From: VRUE01 sp963822295
GTDB lineage: Bacteria > Actinomycetota > Thermoleophilia > Solirubrobacterales > 70-9
Length of the DNA stretch: 64,000 bases
Direction: 5' to 3'
Assembly (NCBI GenBank): GCA_963822295.1
Contig: CAWGHD010000002.1
Location: 124,001 to 188,000 of the forward strand
The position numbers and the translations under genes are program-made. Position 1 is the first letter of the stretch. Each line of letters begins with the position of its first letter. Under the pieces are notes generated by a model. That model saw only the letters and a program-made list of their open reading frames with translations. It made no database searches and was not told the DNA's origin. Below, piece after piece: positions 19,990-27,553 of the stretch.

Positions 19990-19995
19990 TACAAT
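19990..19995 (+). promoter_or_regulatory. -10 box of the small conserved gene at 20008
   Basis: TACAAT, close to consensus, 12 nt upstream of ATG 20008. It lies downstream of the alternative GTG at 19984, which favours the ATG as true start. Confidence 0.5.
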
Positions 19996-20007
19996 CGGCC
20001 CAGGATC

Positions 20008-20476
20008 ATGCCCGATCTGCTCGTCAGAGACGCCCCTCTCTCGCTCACACTCGAGGGCGACGAGCGGCCCGCGCGTACGGAGCTGCGGCGCCAGATCGCC
20101 CGCCTCGAGCGCGAGCTCTCCAGCCTCTTCGCCGACGGCTTCGCGCGGGTCGAGATCGACACCCGGATCGAGGCCCTCAGCCCGCAGCCCGCGGGCGCTC
20201 GACCTGGGCGAGCTGGAGCTGGTCCGCGACGACCTTTCGGATCGGGTCGCGGAGGCCCGCAACGCTCTCGCCGAGCGGGCCAGGCTCGACCTCCGCAACC
20301 ACGACCTGCTCGAGCAGATGCTCGCCCGCCCGGCCGACTACAAGTGGCTGCGGATCACCCGCGAGGAGCTCGGCCTGCACGGCTGCGGCCACTGGCACTC
20401 CCGGCCCCGCTACGGGCTGATCGGGATGCTGATGGGCTGGTGGCGGGTGAAGATCTCCTCCGGCTGCCCCTTATGA
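20008..20476 (+). CDS. Conserved hypothetical protein, one frame break
   Basis: About 155 residues, no recognised domain. The N-terminal half (LTLEGDERPARTELRRQIARLERELSS) is amphipathic and probably a coiled coil. The C-terminal half includes RDDLSDRVAEARNALAERARLDLRN, also helical, and ends in a Trp/Gly-rich segment HGCGHWHSRPRYGLIGMLMGWWRVK. A one-base shift near 20200 separates the halves. The stop overlaps the start of the next gene (ATGA), so the two are likely an operon. Confidence 0.55.
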
Positions 20477-20868
20477 AGCCGACACCCGGCGACGACAGGC
20501 CCCCCGCGCCGTGGGGCTCGTTTCCCCTTGCCGAGCTGACGATCCTCGCCGGCATCGTGCTGCTCGTGATCGGGCTCTTCGGCGGCGGCCCCACCGCCCT
20601 CGCGGTCGGCGTCGCCCTCGCCGGCCTCGGTGGGATGGAGGTCGCGATCCGCGAGCACCTCGCCGGCTATCGCTCGCACACGACGCTGCTGGCCGGCTTC
20701 GTCTTCGTCGTCGTGGTCGCCCTGCTCTTCTACGCGGCCGGGCTGATCCTCGCCGTCTCCCTGGCGATCGGCGCCGCTGCCTTCCTGCTCACCTTCCTGC
20801 TCCTGAGGCGCGTCTTCCAGCGCGCCTCAGGAGGACTCTCCTTCAGCGTCGGCGGCCCGCGCCGCTAG
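20473..20868 (+). CDS. Small membrane protein of unknown function
   Basis: 131 residues with four hydrophobic segments in two pairs (residues ~20-60 and ~75-115), separated by a short charged loop GGMEVAIREHLAGYRSH. No conserved catalytic motif is evident. It begins within the stop of the upstream gene and its own TAG stop lies inside a hairpin shared with the end of the convergent mIHF gene. Confidence 0.75.
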   Translation: MKPTPGDDRPPAPWGSFPLAELTILAGIVLLVIGLFGGGPTALAVGVALAGLGGMEVAIREHLAGYRSHTTLLAGFVFVVVVALLFYAAGLILAVSLAIGAAAFLLTFLLLRRVFQRASGGLSFSVGGPRR

Positions 20869-20886
20869 ATGGAATCAACCATCTAG
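20865..20886. repeat. Palindromic hairpin at converging gene ends, one copy of a 16-mer repeat
   Basis: Arms CTAGATGG and CCATCTAG (8 bp, perfect) surround a 6-nt loop AATCAA. The arms contain the TAG stops of both converging genes. The 3' 16 bases, GGAATCAACCATCTAG (20871-20886), recur exactly at 55015-55030 and, inverted, at 54863-54878, again at ends of converging genes. Confidence 0.8.
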
Positions 20887-21254
20887 ACGAGGACGGTCTC
20901 GCCGTCGAGCCTGCCCTTGTCGGCGAGCGCGCCGGAGAGCAGCGCCCGCTGCCTGGGGGTCAGCGTGCCGAGCCGCTTGTTCTCGTTGAGGGCGACTCCG
21001 ACCAGGAACTTGCGGGCCCGGGTCCGGCCCCAGCGGCGCTGGCTGGTGAGCAGCTCGGCGAGGGTCATGCTCTCGGTCTCCCACGGGCACTCACGCACCA
21101 CCGCGGACGCGTCGACGTCGCCGCGCGCTATCGAGCGCTTCAACTCGGCTCGTGCCAGCCTGACTCGGTTGGCACGCGCCAGGGCCTCCATGTGCTGCGG
21201 GGCCTTGACAGGGGATGCGCTCGGAATTGCAGGGGCGATTGAAGCAGCGTCCAC
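20883..21254 (-). CDS. mihF: Integration host factor, actinobacterial type (mIHF)
   Basis: Nucleoid-associated DNA-binding protein of the actinobacterial mIHF family, unrelated to proteobacterial IHF. The characteristic order is seen: a long basic helix (MEALARANRVRLARAELKR, with the start variable), the VRECPWETESMTLAELLTSQ segment, a helix-two-turn-helix region RWGRTRARKFL, and the C-terminal RLGTLTPRQRALLSGAL. Start GTG 21254 has GAGGAG upstream; an internal ATG at residue ~22 fits the usual family length (about 100) and could also be used. The gene has its own promoter and a leader of about 115 nt. Confidence 0.88.
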   Translation of the reverse strand: MDAASIAPAIPSASPVKAPQHMEALARANRVRLARAELKRSIARGDVDASAVVRECPWETESMTLAELLTSQRRWGRTRARKFLVGVALNENKRLGTLTPRQRALLSGALADKGRLDGETVLV

Positions 21255-21377
21255 TGGGACTCCTCCCTCGGGGGTCGGTAACTGGTTTCGGTAGGTCGGC
21301 CGAGGCTCCCTGCCGCGGCTCAGGTCGGTGGAACTGGTCCGGCGCTTCCCTTCCCGGGTCCGCGTCGGCGAGAGGGC

Positions 21378-21406
21378 AACGTATGCCGGAGGCGCTCAGG
21401 CGTCAA
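21378..21406 (-). promoter_or_regulatory. Housekeeping-type promoter of mIHF
   Basis: On the minus strand TTGACG (21401-21406), a 17-nt spacer, then TACGTT (21378-21383). This is one of the few -35/-10 pairs in the window near consensus. Transcription would start near 21371. The rest of the 21255-21496 gap shows no gene or clear RNA element. Confidence 0.65.
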
Positions 21407-21496
21407 CCCGCATCGGCGGGTGTCATCCCGGGTCCTTCGCTAAGAGCAACATTTTCGGAGGGCCGCCGATTCGTCCCGTTCCGGACAGGCCCGAAA

Positions 21497-22756
21497 CTAC
21501 CCCGACCGGGGTAGATCGGGGAAGCCGCCGATGACCCGGGCGATGGTTCCGAGCGCGCCGTCGAGGTGCTCGCGCTCGTGGGTCGCCATCACGCTTGTCC
21601 GCAACAGCGCCCCGCCGGGGGGGACCGCGGGGTGGATCGCGACGTTGGTGTAGACGCCGTTGTCGAAGAGCGCCTTCCAGAGCAGCACCGCCTGCCAGTC
21701 GTCGCCGACCATCACCGGCACCACCGGTGTGGTGGCGACGGTCCCGTCGGGGAGGGTGCCGGGCTCGACCACCTTCAGCCCGAGCGCCCGCAGGCCCTCG
21801 CGCAGGTACTCGGCGTTGGCGAGCAGGGCCTCGAAGAGCGCCGGCCCGTCGGAGCGGATCACCCGCAGCGCCGCGAGCGCCGCGCCGACCGCGGCCGGCA
21901 CGGCCGAGGCGCTGAAGACGAAGGAGCGGGAGGAGATCCGCAGGTACTCGATCACGTCGGCAGGGCCGGCGATGAACCCGCCGCAGGAGGCGAGGCTCTT
22001 GGAGAAGGTCCCCATCCGCAGGTCGACCTCGTCCTCGAGCCCGAACAGCTCGGAGGCGCCGGCGCCGCGCGCGCCGAGGACGCCCGCCCCGTGCGCCTCG
22101 TCCACCATCAGGCGGGCGCCGTGGGCCCTGCACAGCTCGACGATCCGCGGCAGGTCGCAGACGTCGCCCTCCATCGAGAAGACGCCGTCGACGACGACGA
22201 GGACGCCGCCGCCGTCCTCGGCCGCCCGCTTCAGCATCTTCTCCAGCTTGTCCATCCGGTTGTGCCGGAAGGGGCGCAGCTTGGCCCCGGAGAGGCGGCA
22301 GCCGTCGAGGATCGAGGCGTGGTCGCCGGAGTCGCAGATCACCGTGTCGCCGGGCTCGAGGATCGTCCCGATGCAGCCGACGTTCGCCTGGTAGCCGGTC
22401 GTGAAGACGATCGCCTCCTCGGTGCCCATCCACTCCGCCAGCTCCCGCTCGAGGTCGATGTGCAGCGGGGTCGTCCCGTTCAGGAGGCGCGACCCGGTGA
22501 CCCCGGTGCCGTAGGTCTCGAGCGCCTCGCGCGCCGCCTCCTTAACCCGCTCGTCCCCGGTCAGGCCGAGGTAGTTGTTGGACCCGAGCATGATCGTCTC
22601 GCGACCCTCCATCTCGACCACCGGGCCCGCCTGCGAGGTGAGCAGGCGGAAGTAGGGGAGGAGGTCGTGCTCCTTCGCAGCTTCCAGCTGCTCGAGACGG
22701 TCGTGGCTACGGGCCTTCTCGAAGACGTCCACGGGGGACTTCGCGGTTTCGCCCAT
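21497..22756 (-). CDS. AOS-family PLP enzyme (KBL / serine palmitoyltransferase-like)
   Basis: Alpha-oxoamine synthase that joins an amino acid and an acyl-CoA with loss of CO2. Motifs for the PLP fold type I site are intact: GSNNYLGLTG near the start, YGTGVTGSRLLNGTT, HASILDGC, DGVFSMEGD, DEAHGAG, and TFSKSLAS with the PLP lysine (~254). Family members include glycine C-acetyltransferase (Kbl), BioF and bacterial serine palmitoyltransferase (Spt); sequence alone does not decide. No threonine dehydrogenase (for Kbl) or other biotin genes are adjacent. The divergent neighbour is a large GNAT acyltransferase, a pairing that would fit sphingolipid synthesis. ATG 22756 is chosen because TACACT lies 7 nt upstream. 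Confidence 0.85.
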   Translation of the reverse strand: MGETAKSPVDVFEKARSHDRLEQLEAAKEHDLLPYFRLLTSQAGPVVEMEGRETIMLGSNNYLGLTGDERVKEAAREALETYGTGVTGSRLLNGTTPLHIDLERELAEWMGTEEAIVFTTGYQANVGCIGTILEPGDTVICDSGDHASILDGCRLSGAKLRPFRHNRMDKLEKMLKRAAEDGGGVLVVVDGVFSMEGDVCDLPRIVELCRAHGARLMVDEAHGAGVLGARGAGASELFGLEDEVDLRMGTFSKSLASCGGFIAGPADVIEYLRISSRSFVFSASAVPAAVGAALAALRVIRSDGPALFEALLANAEYLREGLRALGLKVVEPGTLPDGTVATTPVVPVMVGDDWQAVLLWKALFDNGVYTNVAIHPAVPPGGALLRTSVMATHEREHLDGALGTIARVIGGFPDLPRSG

Positions 22757-22763
22757 GGCCCGG

Positions 22764-22773
22764 AGTGTAGGTT
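22764..22773. promoter_or_regulatory. Overlapping divergent -10 boxes
   Basis: Minus-strand TACACT (22764-22769) lies 7 nt from ATG 22756; plus-strand TAGGTT (22768-22773) lies 9 nt from ATG 22783. The boxes overlap, so polymerase can load on only one side at a time and both transcripts would be leaderless. Confidence 0.5.
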
Positions 22774-22782
22774 CCGGCTCCA

Positions 22783-23928
22783 ATGGCGGGCGTGTCGATC
22801 CGGGCGGTGAAGAGCAAGCGCGACCTGAAGCGCTTCGTCAAGGTGCCGTTCCGCCTGCACCGGGACAGCGCCCGGTGGGTCGCCCCCCTGATCTTCGAGC
22901 GGATGGAGTTCCTCAACCGCGAGAAGAACCCCTACTTCGAGCACGCGGAGGCCGAGTTCCTGCTCGCCGAGCGCGACGGCGAGGCGGTGGGCAGGATCAC
23001 CGTCCAGATCGACCAGCGCTGGGACGAGTTCCAGGGCGGCAGCGACGCGATGTTCGGCTTCTTCGAGAGCGAGGACGACCCCGAGGTCGCCCGCGCCCTG
23101 CTCGACGCGGCGGCGGGCTGGGCCCGGGAGCGGGGCCGCGAGCGCATCCTCGGCCCCATGGACTTCACCACCAACGACGAGATCGGGATCCTGATCGAGG
23201 GCTACGAGCGCCGCCCGATGATCCTCGAGCCCTGGCACCCGCCCCATTACAAGGAGCTGATCGAGGGCGAGGGCTTCGGCAAGGCGATGGACGTCCTGAT
23301 GTGGGAACTGCAGTTCGGCGACCTCAAGGAGGGCAAACGCTTCGACCCCGCGATCCACGCCGCCGCGCAGCGGGCGCTGGAGGAGGAAGGGATCCGCATC
23401 CGCAACGTCCGCAAGAGCGACCTCGACGAGGAGTTCCGCAAGCTGATGGAGGTCTACAACGATGCCTGGGGCAGCAACTGGGGGTTCGTCCCGATCACCG
23501 ACGCCGAGCGCGTCTTCCAGACCAAGAACCTGAAGCCGGTGCTGGCCGAGGAGTGGATGATGGTCGCCGAAAAGGAGGGCGAGGTGATCGGCGGCGCGAT
23601 CACCCTGCCGGACATCAACCAGGTGCTGGCGAGGATGAACGGGCGGCTGCTGCCCTTCGGCTGGCTGCGCTTCCTGCTCGGCAGGCGGAGGATCGACCAG
23701 CTGCGCGTCTTCGCGCTCGGGGTGAAGCACGACTACCGGCACACGGGAGTCGCCGCCGGCCTCTATCTGCGCCACCTGGAGAACGCGGCCGTGCCGGGAG
23801 CGATCTCGGGCGGGGAGATGGGCTGGATCCTGGAGACGAACGGGCCGATGAACCGGGCGATGGAGGGCATGGGGGGCAGGGTGGTCAAGCGCTACCGCCT
23901 CTACGAGCGCTCGCTCCAGGCGCCGTAA
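22783..23928 (+). CDS. GNAT-superfamily N-acyltransferase, large type
   Basis: 381 residues, twice the length of a plain GNAT enzyme. The first half (VPFRLHRDSARWVAPLIFERMEFL ... GPMDFTTNDEIGILIEGYE) is characteristic of a conserved but poorly studied family. The second half contains the acyl-CoA-binding GNAT core with VFALGVKHDYRHTGVAAGLYLR, where the DYRHTGVA stretch is the pyrophosphate loop. The substrate is unknown. Relatives occur beside Spt-like genes in other phyla, and bacterial ceramide synthases are reported to be acyltransferases of this general fold, so N-acylation of a sphingoid base is a reasonable hypothesis. Confidence 0.75.
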   Translation: MAGVSIRAVKSKRDLKRFVKVPFRLHRDSARWVAPLIFERMEFLNREKNPYFEHAEAEFLLAERDGEAVGRITVQIDQRWDEFQGGSDAMFGFFESEDDPEVARALLDAAAGWARERGRERILGPMDFTTNDEIGILIEGYERRPMILEPWHPPHYKELIEGEGFGKAMDVLMWELQFGDLKEGKRFDPAIHAAAQRALEEEGIRIRNVRKSDLDEEFRKLMEVYNDAWGSNWGFVPITDAERVFQTKNLKPVLAEEWMMVAEKEGEVIGGAITLPDINQVLARMNGRLLPFGWLRFLLGRRRIDQLRVFALGVKHDYRHTGVAAGLYLRHLENAAVPGAISGGEMGWILETNGPMNRAMEGMGGRVVKRYRLYERSLQAP

Positions 23929-23938
23929 AGCCGCAGCT

Positions 23939-23960
23939 TCCGGGGTTTACGTAACCCCCG
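23939..23960. terminator. Hairpin downstream of the GNAT gene
   Basis: CCGGGGTT-TACGT-AACCCCCGG with one bulge, 11 nt after the GNAT stop. No T run, so it could be a weak terminator or an operator for the gene at 23998. Confidence 0.4.
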
Positions 23961-23997
23961 GCGGGTCCCGACACATGCCCTCGCTAGAGTCGAGGGG

Positions 23998-24318
23998 GTG
24001 AGCCAGAAGTTTGACGTCGACGGCGAGGTCCTCGCCGAGGAGGACGCGGAGGCAGGCGCCGAGCGCCCGACCAGGGTCCTCGAGCCCTACCGGGAGCCCT
24101 CGCTGCCGGTCCTCTCCGGAGAGGTCCGCACCGCCGCGATCGCCGCGGCCGGCGGAGTGCTGGCCGGCGCCGTCACCGTCGCCGCCGTCAGGGCCGTGAG
24201 CGCGGTCGGCTCCCGCGGCCGCTCGCCGCGACGCGGCGCCCGCCGCAAGGGCGAGCGCCCGGCCAACGTCCTCGCCAGCCGCTCCTTCCTTGTCGACGTA
24301 CACCTCCTCGGTCGCTGA
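23998..24318 (+). CDS. Small hypothetical membrane-anchored protein
   Basis: 106 residues: an acidic N-terminal third, one hydrophobic segment (VRTAAIAAAGGVLAGAVTVAAV, residues ~45-66), then a strongly basic Arg-rich tail (SRGRSPRRGARRKGER). No family recognised. TAGAGT lies 7 nt before the GTG, consistent with a leaderless message. Its 3' end overlaps the annotated start of the glycosylase gene by 29 nt. Confidence 0.6.
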   Translation: MSQKFDVDGEVLAEEDAEAGAERPTRVLEPYREPSLPVLSGEVRTAAIAAAGGVLAGAVTVAAVRAVSAVGSRGRSPRRGARRKGERPANVLASRSFLVDVHLLGR

Positions 24319-25231
24319 GCGCCGCCTGAGCGCCGTTCCGCTGGAACTGGAGGTCACGCCGCCCTCTCCCTTCCTGCTGCCTCGCCACGGCGGCGAGGAC
24401 CGGGTGATGACGGTCAGGGACGGCGTCGTCTCGCGGCTGCTGCGGATCGAGGACAGCGCCGTCCTGGTCCGGGCCTGGCAGCCCGACCGGCGCCGGGTGA
24501 GGCTGCGGGCGGAGGCGGTCGCGCCCGAGACCGTGGCGGTGCCGCCCCCGGCGATTGCCGGCCTGCGGCCCCCGGGCCCCGCGCAGCTGCGGACGGCGAC
24601 GGAGCGGATGCGCTTCGCGCTCGGCGTCGACGACGACCTCACCGAGTTCTACCGGCGCTTCCGCCGCGACCCGCTGATCGGCCCGCTGATCCGGCGCCGC
24701 CCCCACCTTCGCCCCCGCCGCCGGCCCTGGCCCTGGGAGGCGCTCGCCTGGGCGGTCGTCAAGCAGCTGATCGAGACCGGCAGGGCGGCGCTGATCCAGC
24801 GCCGGATCGTCGGCCGCTGGGGCACCCGCCTGGAGGGTGGTCGCGAGCGGCTCCGCGACGTTCCGGACGCGGCCCTCATCGCCGGGCGCGCGCCGGCCGA
24901 ACTGGAGGCGCTCGGCCTCTCCCCGAAACGCTCGGTCGCGCTCTCCGCGGTCGCCCGCCAGATCGCCCTCGGCCGCGTCCTCCCGGACGAGGCGGCCGGC
25001 GACCGGCGGCTCCTGGCGATTCCCGAGGTCGGGCCCTGGACCGTGCAGTGCCTCGGGTTCTTCGGCCGCGGCGAATTCGACTCGCTGCCGGCGGGGGACC
25101 TGATCTACCTGAAGCAGGTCGGCCGGCTGGCCGGATTGGGGCGCCGCGCGACGGTCGGGGAGGTCGAGGAGTTCTACGCTCCGTACGCGCCTTTCCGCGG
25201 CCTCGCCGGCGCCTGGAGCATCCCTCTGTAA
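24290..25231 (+). CDS. AlkA-like DNA-3-methyladenine glycosylase (HhH-GPD)
   Basis: Base-excision repair enzyme that removes alkylated purines. The C-terminal half is an HhH-GPD domain: the hairpin IPEVGPWTVQ (residues ~243-252) followed by the catalytic aspartate in LPAGDLIYLK. The N-terminal ~110 residues fit the AlkA N-terminal beta domain. Length (313) is normal for AlkA. The TTG at 24290 is the earliest start and overlaps the preceding gene; a later start is possible, so the first ~15 residues are uncertain. Confidence 0.82.
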   Translation: MSTYTSSVAERRLSAVPLELEVTPPSPFLLPRHGGEDRVMTVRDGVVSRLLRIEDSAVLVRAWQPDRRRVRLRAEAVAPETVAVPPPAIAGLRPPGPAQLRTATERMRFALGVDDDLTEFYRRFRRDPLIGPLIRRRPHLRPRRRPWPWEALAWAVVKQLIETGRAALIQRRIVGRWGTRLEGGRERLRDVPDAALIAGRAPAELEALGLSPKRSVALSAVARQIALGRVLPDEAAGDRRLLAIPEVGPWTVQCLGFFGRGEFDSLPAGDLIYLKQVGRLAGLGRRATVGEVEEFYAPYAPFRGLAGAWSIPL

Positions 25232-25261
25232 AGAGTCGCCCGAATCCGTCGATAGAAGGGC

Positions 25262-27553
25262 ATGCATCGCGTGCGTGAAGAGGGGTGGCCCGAGGAGCAG
25301 GTCGCGGAGTTCCTCGGCCAGCTCTCCTCGGCGGGGCGGGACTACCGCCGGCTCGTCGAGCGCCTCCCCGCGATCATCTACACCGCCGAGATGGGCGAGC
25401 ACGGCCGCTGGCGCTACGTCAGCCCCCAGGTCGAGGAGATTCTCGGCTACAGCCCCCAGGAGTGGATGGCCGACCCGGGGCTCTGGGCGCGGCTGCTGCA
25501 CCCCGACGACCGCGAGCGGGCGCTCGAGCAGGAGACCCGCAAGACCCTGGAGGAACGCAACCCCCCGCCCGTCGACTATCGGATGGTGACCCGCGACGGC
25601 GAGATCGTCTGGATCCTGGACGAGGCGGTGCTCGAGGCCGACGAGATGGGGGACCCGATCTGGCACGGCGTGCTCTACGACATAACGGAGCGCAAAATGG
25701 CCGAGCAGGAGCTGCAGCGCGCGGCGGCCCAGCAGGCGACGGTCGCCCGGCTCGGCGAACGGGCGCTGCGCGACGGCGACTCCGAGGCGCTGATGGAGGA
25801 GGCGATCTCCCTGATGACGGACGTCGACGGCGTCGACGATGCCTGCATCTGGGAGCTGGGGCGGGACAAGCGGCGCCTGCAACTGCACAGTGGCCTCGAG
25901 GGCCAGGTGGCCGGCGGCAAGCGCGCCTCGGCCGCCCGCGACTCCCATGTCGGCGCCGCGATCGAGTCCGGGCTGCACGTGATCGTCGACGACTGGTCGA
26001 ACGAGCAGCGCTTCTCGATGCCCCCGGCGCTGCGCGTCCTCGGGGTCCGCAGCAGCCTCGCGGTCGTGATCGCAGGCAAACAGGACCCCTTCGGGGTGCT
26101 CGACGTGCACTCGACCCAACCGGGCCGCTTCACCCCGCCCGACGTTCACTTCGTCCAGGCCTCGGCGAACGTGCTCGCCGACGCGATCGAGCGCGACGTC
26201 GCCGACCAGGCTCTGCGCCACCGGGTCCTGCACGACTCGCTCACCGGACTTCCCAACCGCCACAGCTTCGGCAACTCGCTCGCCGACGCGCTGACCCGCG
26301 CGACGGTCTCGGGCACCCCGGTCGGCATCCTCTTTCTCGACCTCGACCACTTCAAGCTGATCAACGACAGCCTCGGTCACCACGCCGGCGACGAGCTCCT
26401 GCGCGCGGTCGCCCCACGGCTGCGCGCCCACCTGCGCCCCGGGGACATCGTCGCCCGCTTCGGCGGCGACGAGTTCGGGATCCTCGTCGACCGCCTCGCC
26501 GACGACGAGGAGGCGATCGTGATCGCCGACCGGGTCGCCTCCGCCTTCGCCGACCCCTATCTGCTCGGCGGCGCCGAGCACTACATCACCGCCAGCCTCG
26601 GGATCGCCGTCGCCCGTCCCTCGACCGCCGAGCCCGCCGACCCCGACATGCTGATCCGCGACGCCGACGCGGCGATGTACCGGGCCAAGGAGCGGGGGCG
26701 GGCGCGGGTCGAGCTCTTCGACGCAGAGATGCGGGCGCGGGCGCTGCGCCGGCTCGAGCTGGAGCGGGAGCTGCGCCAGGGGCTCAAGCGGTCCGAGCTC
26801 AGCCTCAACTACCAGCCCGTGGTCGCCATCGCCAGCGGCGAGATCACGGGGCTCGAGGCGCTGGTCCGCTGGGACCACCCCGGGCGCGGGCGGCTCGATC
26901 CGAGCGAGTTCATCTCGGTCGCCGAGGAGAGCGGCCTGATCGAGCCGATCGGTCACTGGGTCCAGGAGAACGCCTGCCGCCAGATCATCGAGTGGCACAG
27001 GCAGCGCCCCGACGAGCGCCCGCTCGACCTCTCGGTCAACCTCTCCGCCCGCCAGGTCTGCCGCCGCGACTTCGCGGGCTCGGTCGCCGAGGTGCTCGCC
27101 CGGACCGGGCTCGACCCCATCCACCTGCGGTTCGAGATCACCGAGAGCGTGCTGGTCGAGGAGTCGGCGAACGCGACCGCGACCCTGGAGGCGCTCAGCG
27201 AGCTCGGCGCGCGGCTCATCCTCGACGACTTCGGAACCGGGTACTCCTCGCTCGCCTACCTGAACCGCTTCCCGCTCGACGCGATCAAGATCGACCGCTC
27301 CTTCGTCGACGCGCTCGGCGTCGAGCAGGAGCCGACCGCGATCGTCGAGGCGATCATCGGCATGGCGCGCGCCCTCTCCCTGGACGTGATCGCCGAGGGT
27401 GTCGAAAACGAGGCGCAGCTTTCGGAGCTGCGCCGCCTCGGCTGCGACTACGCCCAGGGCCACCTCTTCTCCAGGGCGCTGCCGGCGGAGAAGATCTCCC
27501 GCCTCCTCGAGGAGGGCTTCCCCCGCTACTCGGGGATCGTGCCGGGCAAGTAG
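25262..27553 (+). CDS. PAS-GAF-GGDEF-EAL c-di-GMP turnover protein
   Basis: Soluble 763-residue signalling enzyme. Domains: PAS (~28-145, with YVSPQVEEILGY and a DITERK exit), GAF (~150-310), GGDEF (~315-480, active-site loop RFGGDEFGI ~399-407), EAL (~500-755). The GGDEF motif is intact, so cyclase activity is expected. In the EAL domain EALVRW, NLSARQ, DDFGTGYSSL, KIDRSFV and EGVEN are present, so phosphodiesterase activity is also expected. The direction of net activity probably depends on the sensors. No membrane segments. Its end overlaps the end of the convergent importer gene by 28 nt. Confidence 0.93.
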   Translation: MHRVREEGWPEEQVAEFLGQLSSAGRDYRRLVERLPAIIYTAEMGEHGRWRYVSPQVEEILGYSPQEWMADPGLWARLLHPDDRERALEQETRKTLEERNPPPVDYRMVTRDGEIVWILDEAVLEADEMGDPIWHGVLYDITERKMAEQELQRAAAQQATVARLGERALRDGDSEALMEEAISLMTDVDGVDDACIWELGRDKRRLQLHSGLEGQVAGGKRASAARDSHVGAAIESGLHVIVDDWSNEQRFSMPPALRVLGVRSSLAVVIAGKQDPFGVLDVHSTQPGRFTPPDVHFVQASANVLADAIERDVADQALRHRVLHDSLTGLPNRHSFGNSLADALTRATVSGTPVGILFLDLDHFKLINDSLGHHAGDELLRAVAPRLRAHLRPGDIVARFGGDEFGILVDRLADDEEAIVIADRVASAFADPYLLGGAEHYITASLGIAVARPSTAEPADPDMLIRDADAAMYRAKERGRARVELFDAEMRARALRRLELERELRQGLKRSELSLNYQPVVAIASGEITGLEALVRWDHPGRGRLDPSEFISVAEESGLIEPIGHWVQENACRQIIEWHRQRPDERPLDLSVNLSARQVCRRDFAGSVAEVLARTGLDPIHLRFEITESVLVEESANATATLEALSELGARLILDDFGTGYSSLAYLNRFPLDAIKIDRSFVDALGVEQEPTAIVEAIIGMARALSLDVIAEGVENEAQLSELRRLGCDYAQGHLFSRALPAEKISRLLEEGFPRYSGIVPGK

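Noticed and set aside
24188..27463. A 1091-codon open frame on the minus strand opposite the PAS-GAF-GGDEF-EAL gene
   Set aside because: It is antisense to a protein with intact domains; its product is low-complexity and without domains. High G+C at third positions keeps such antisense frames open.
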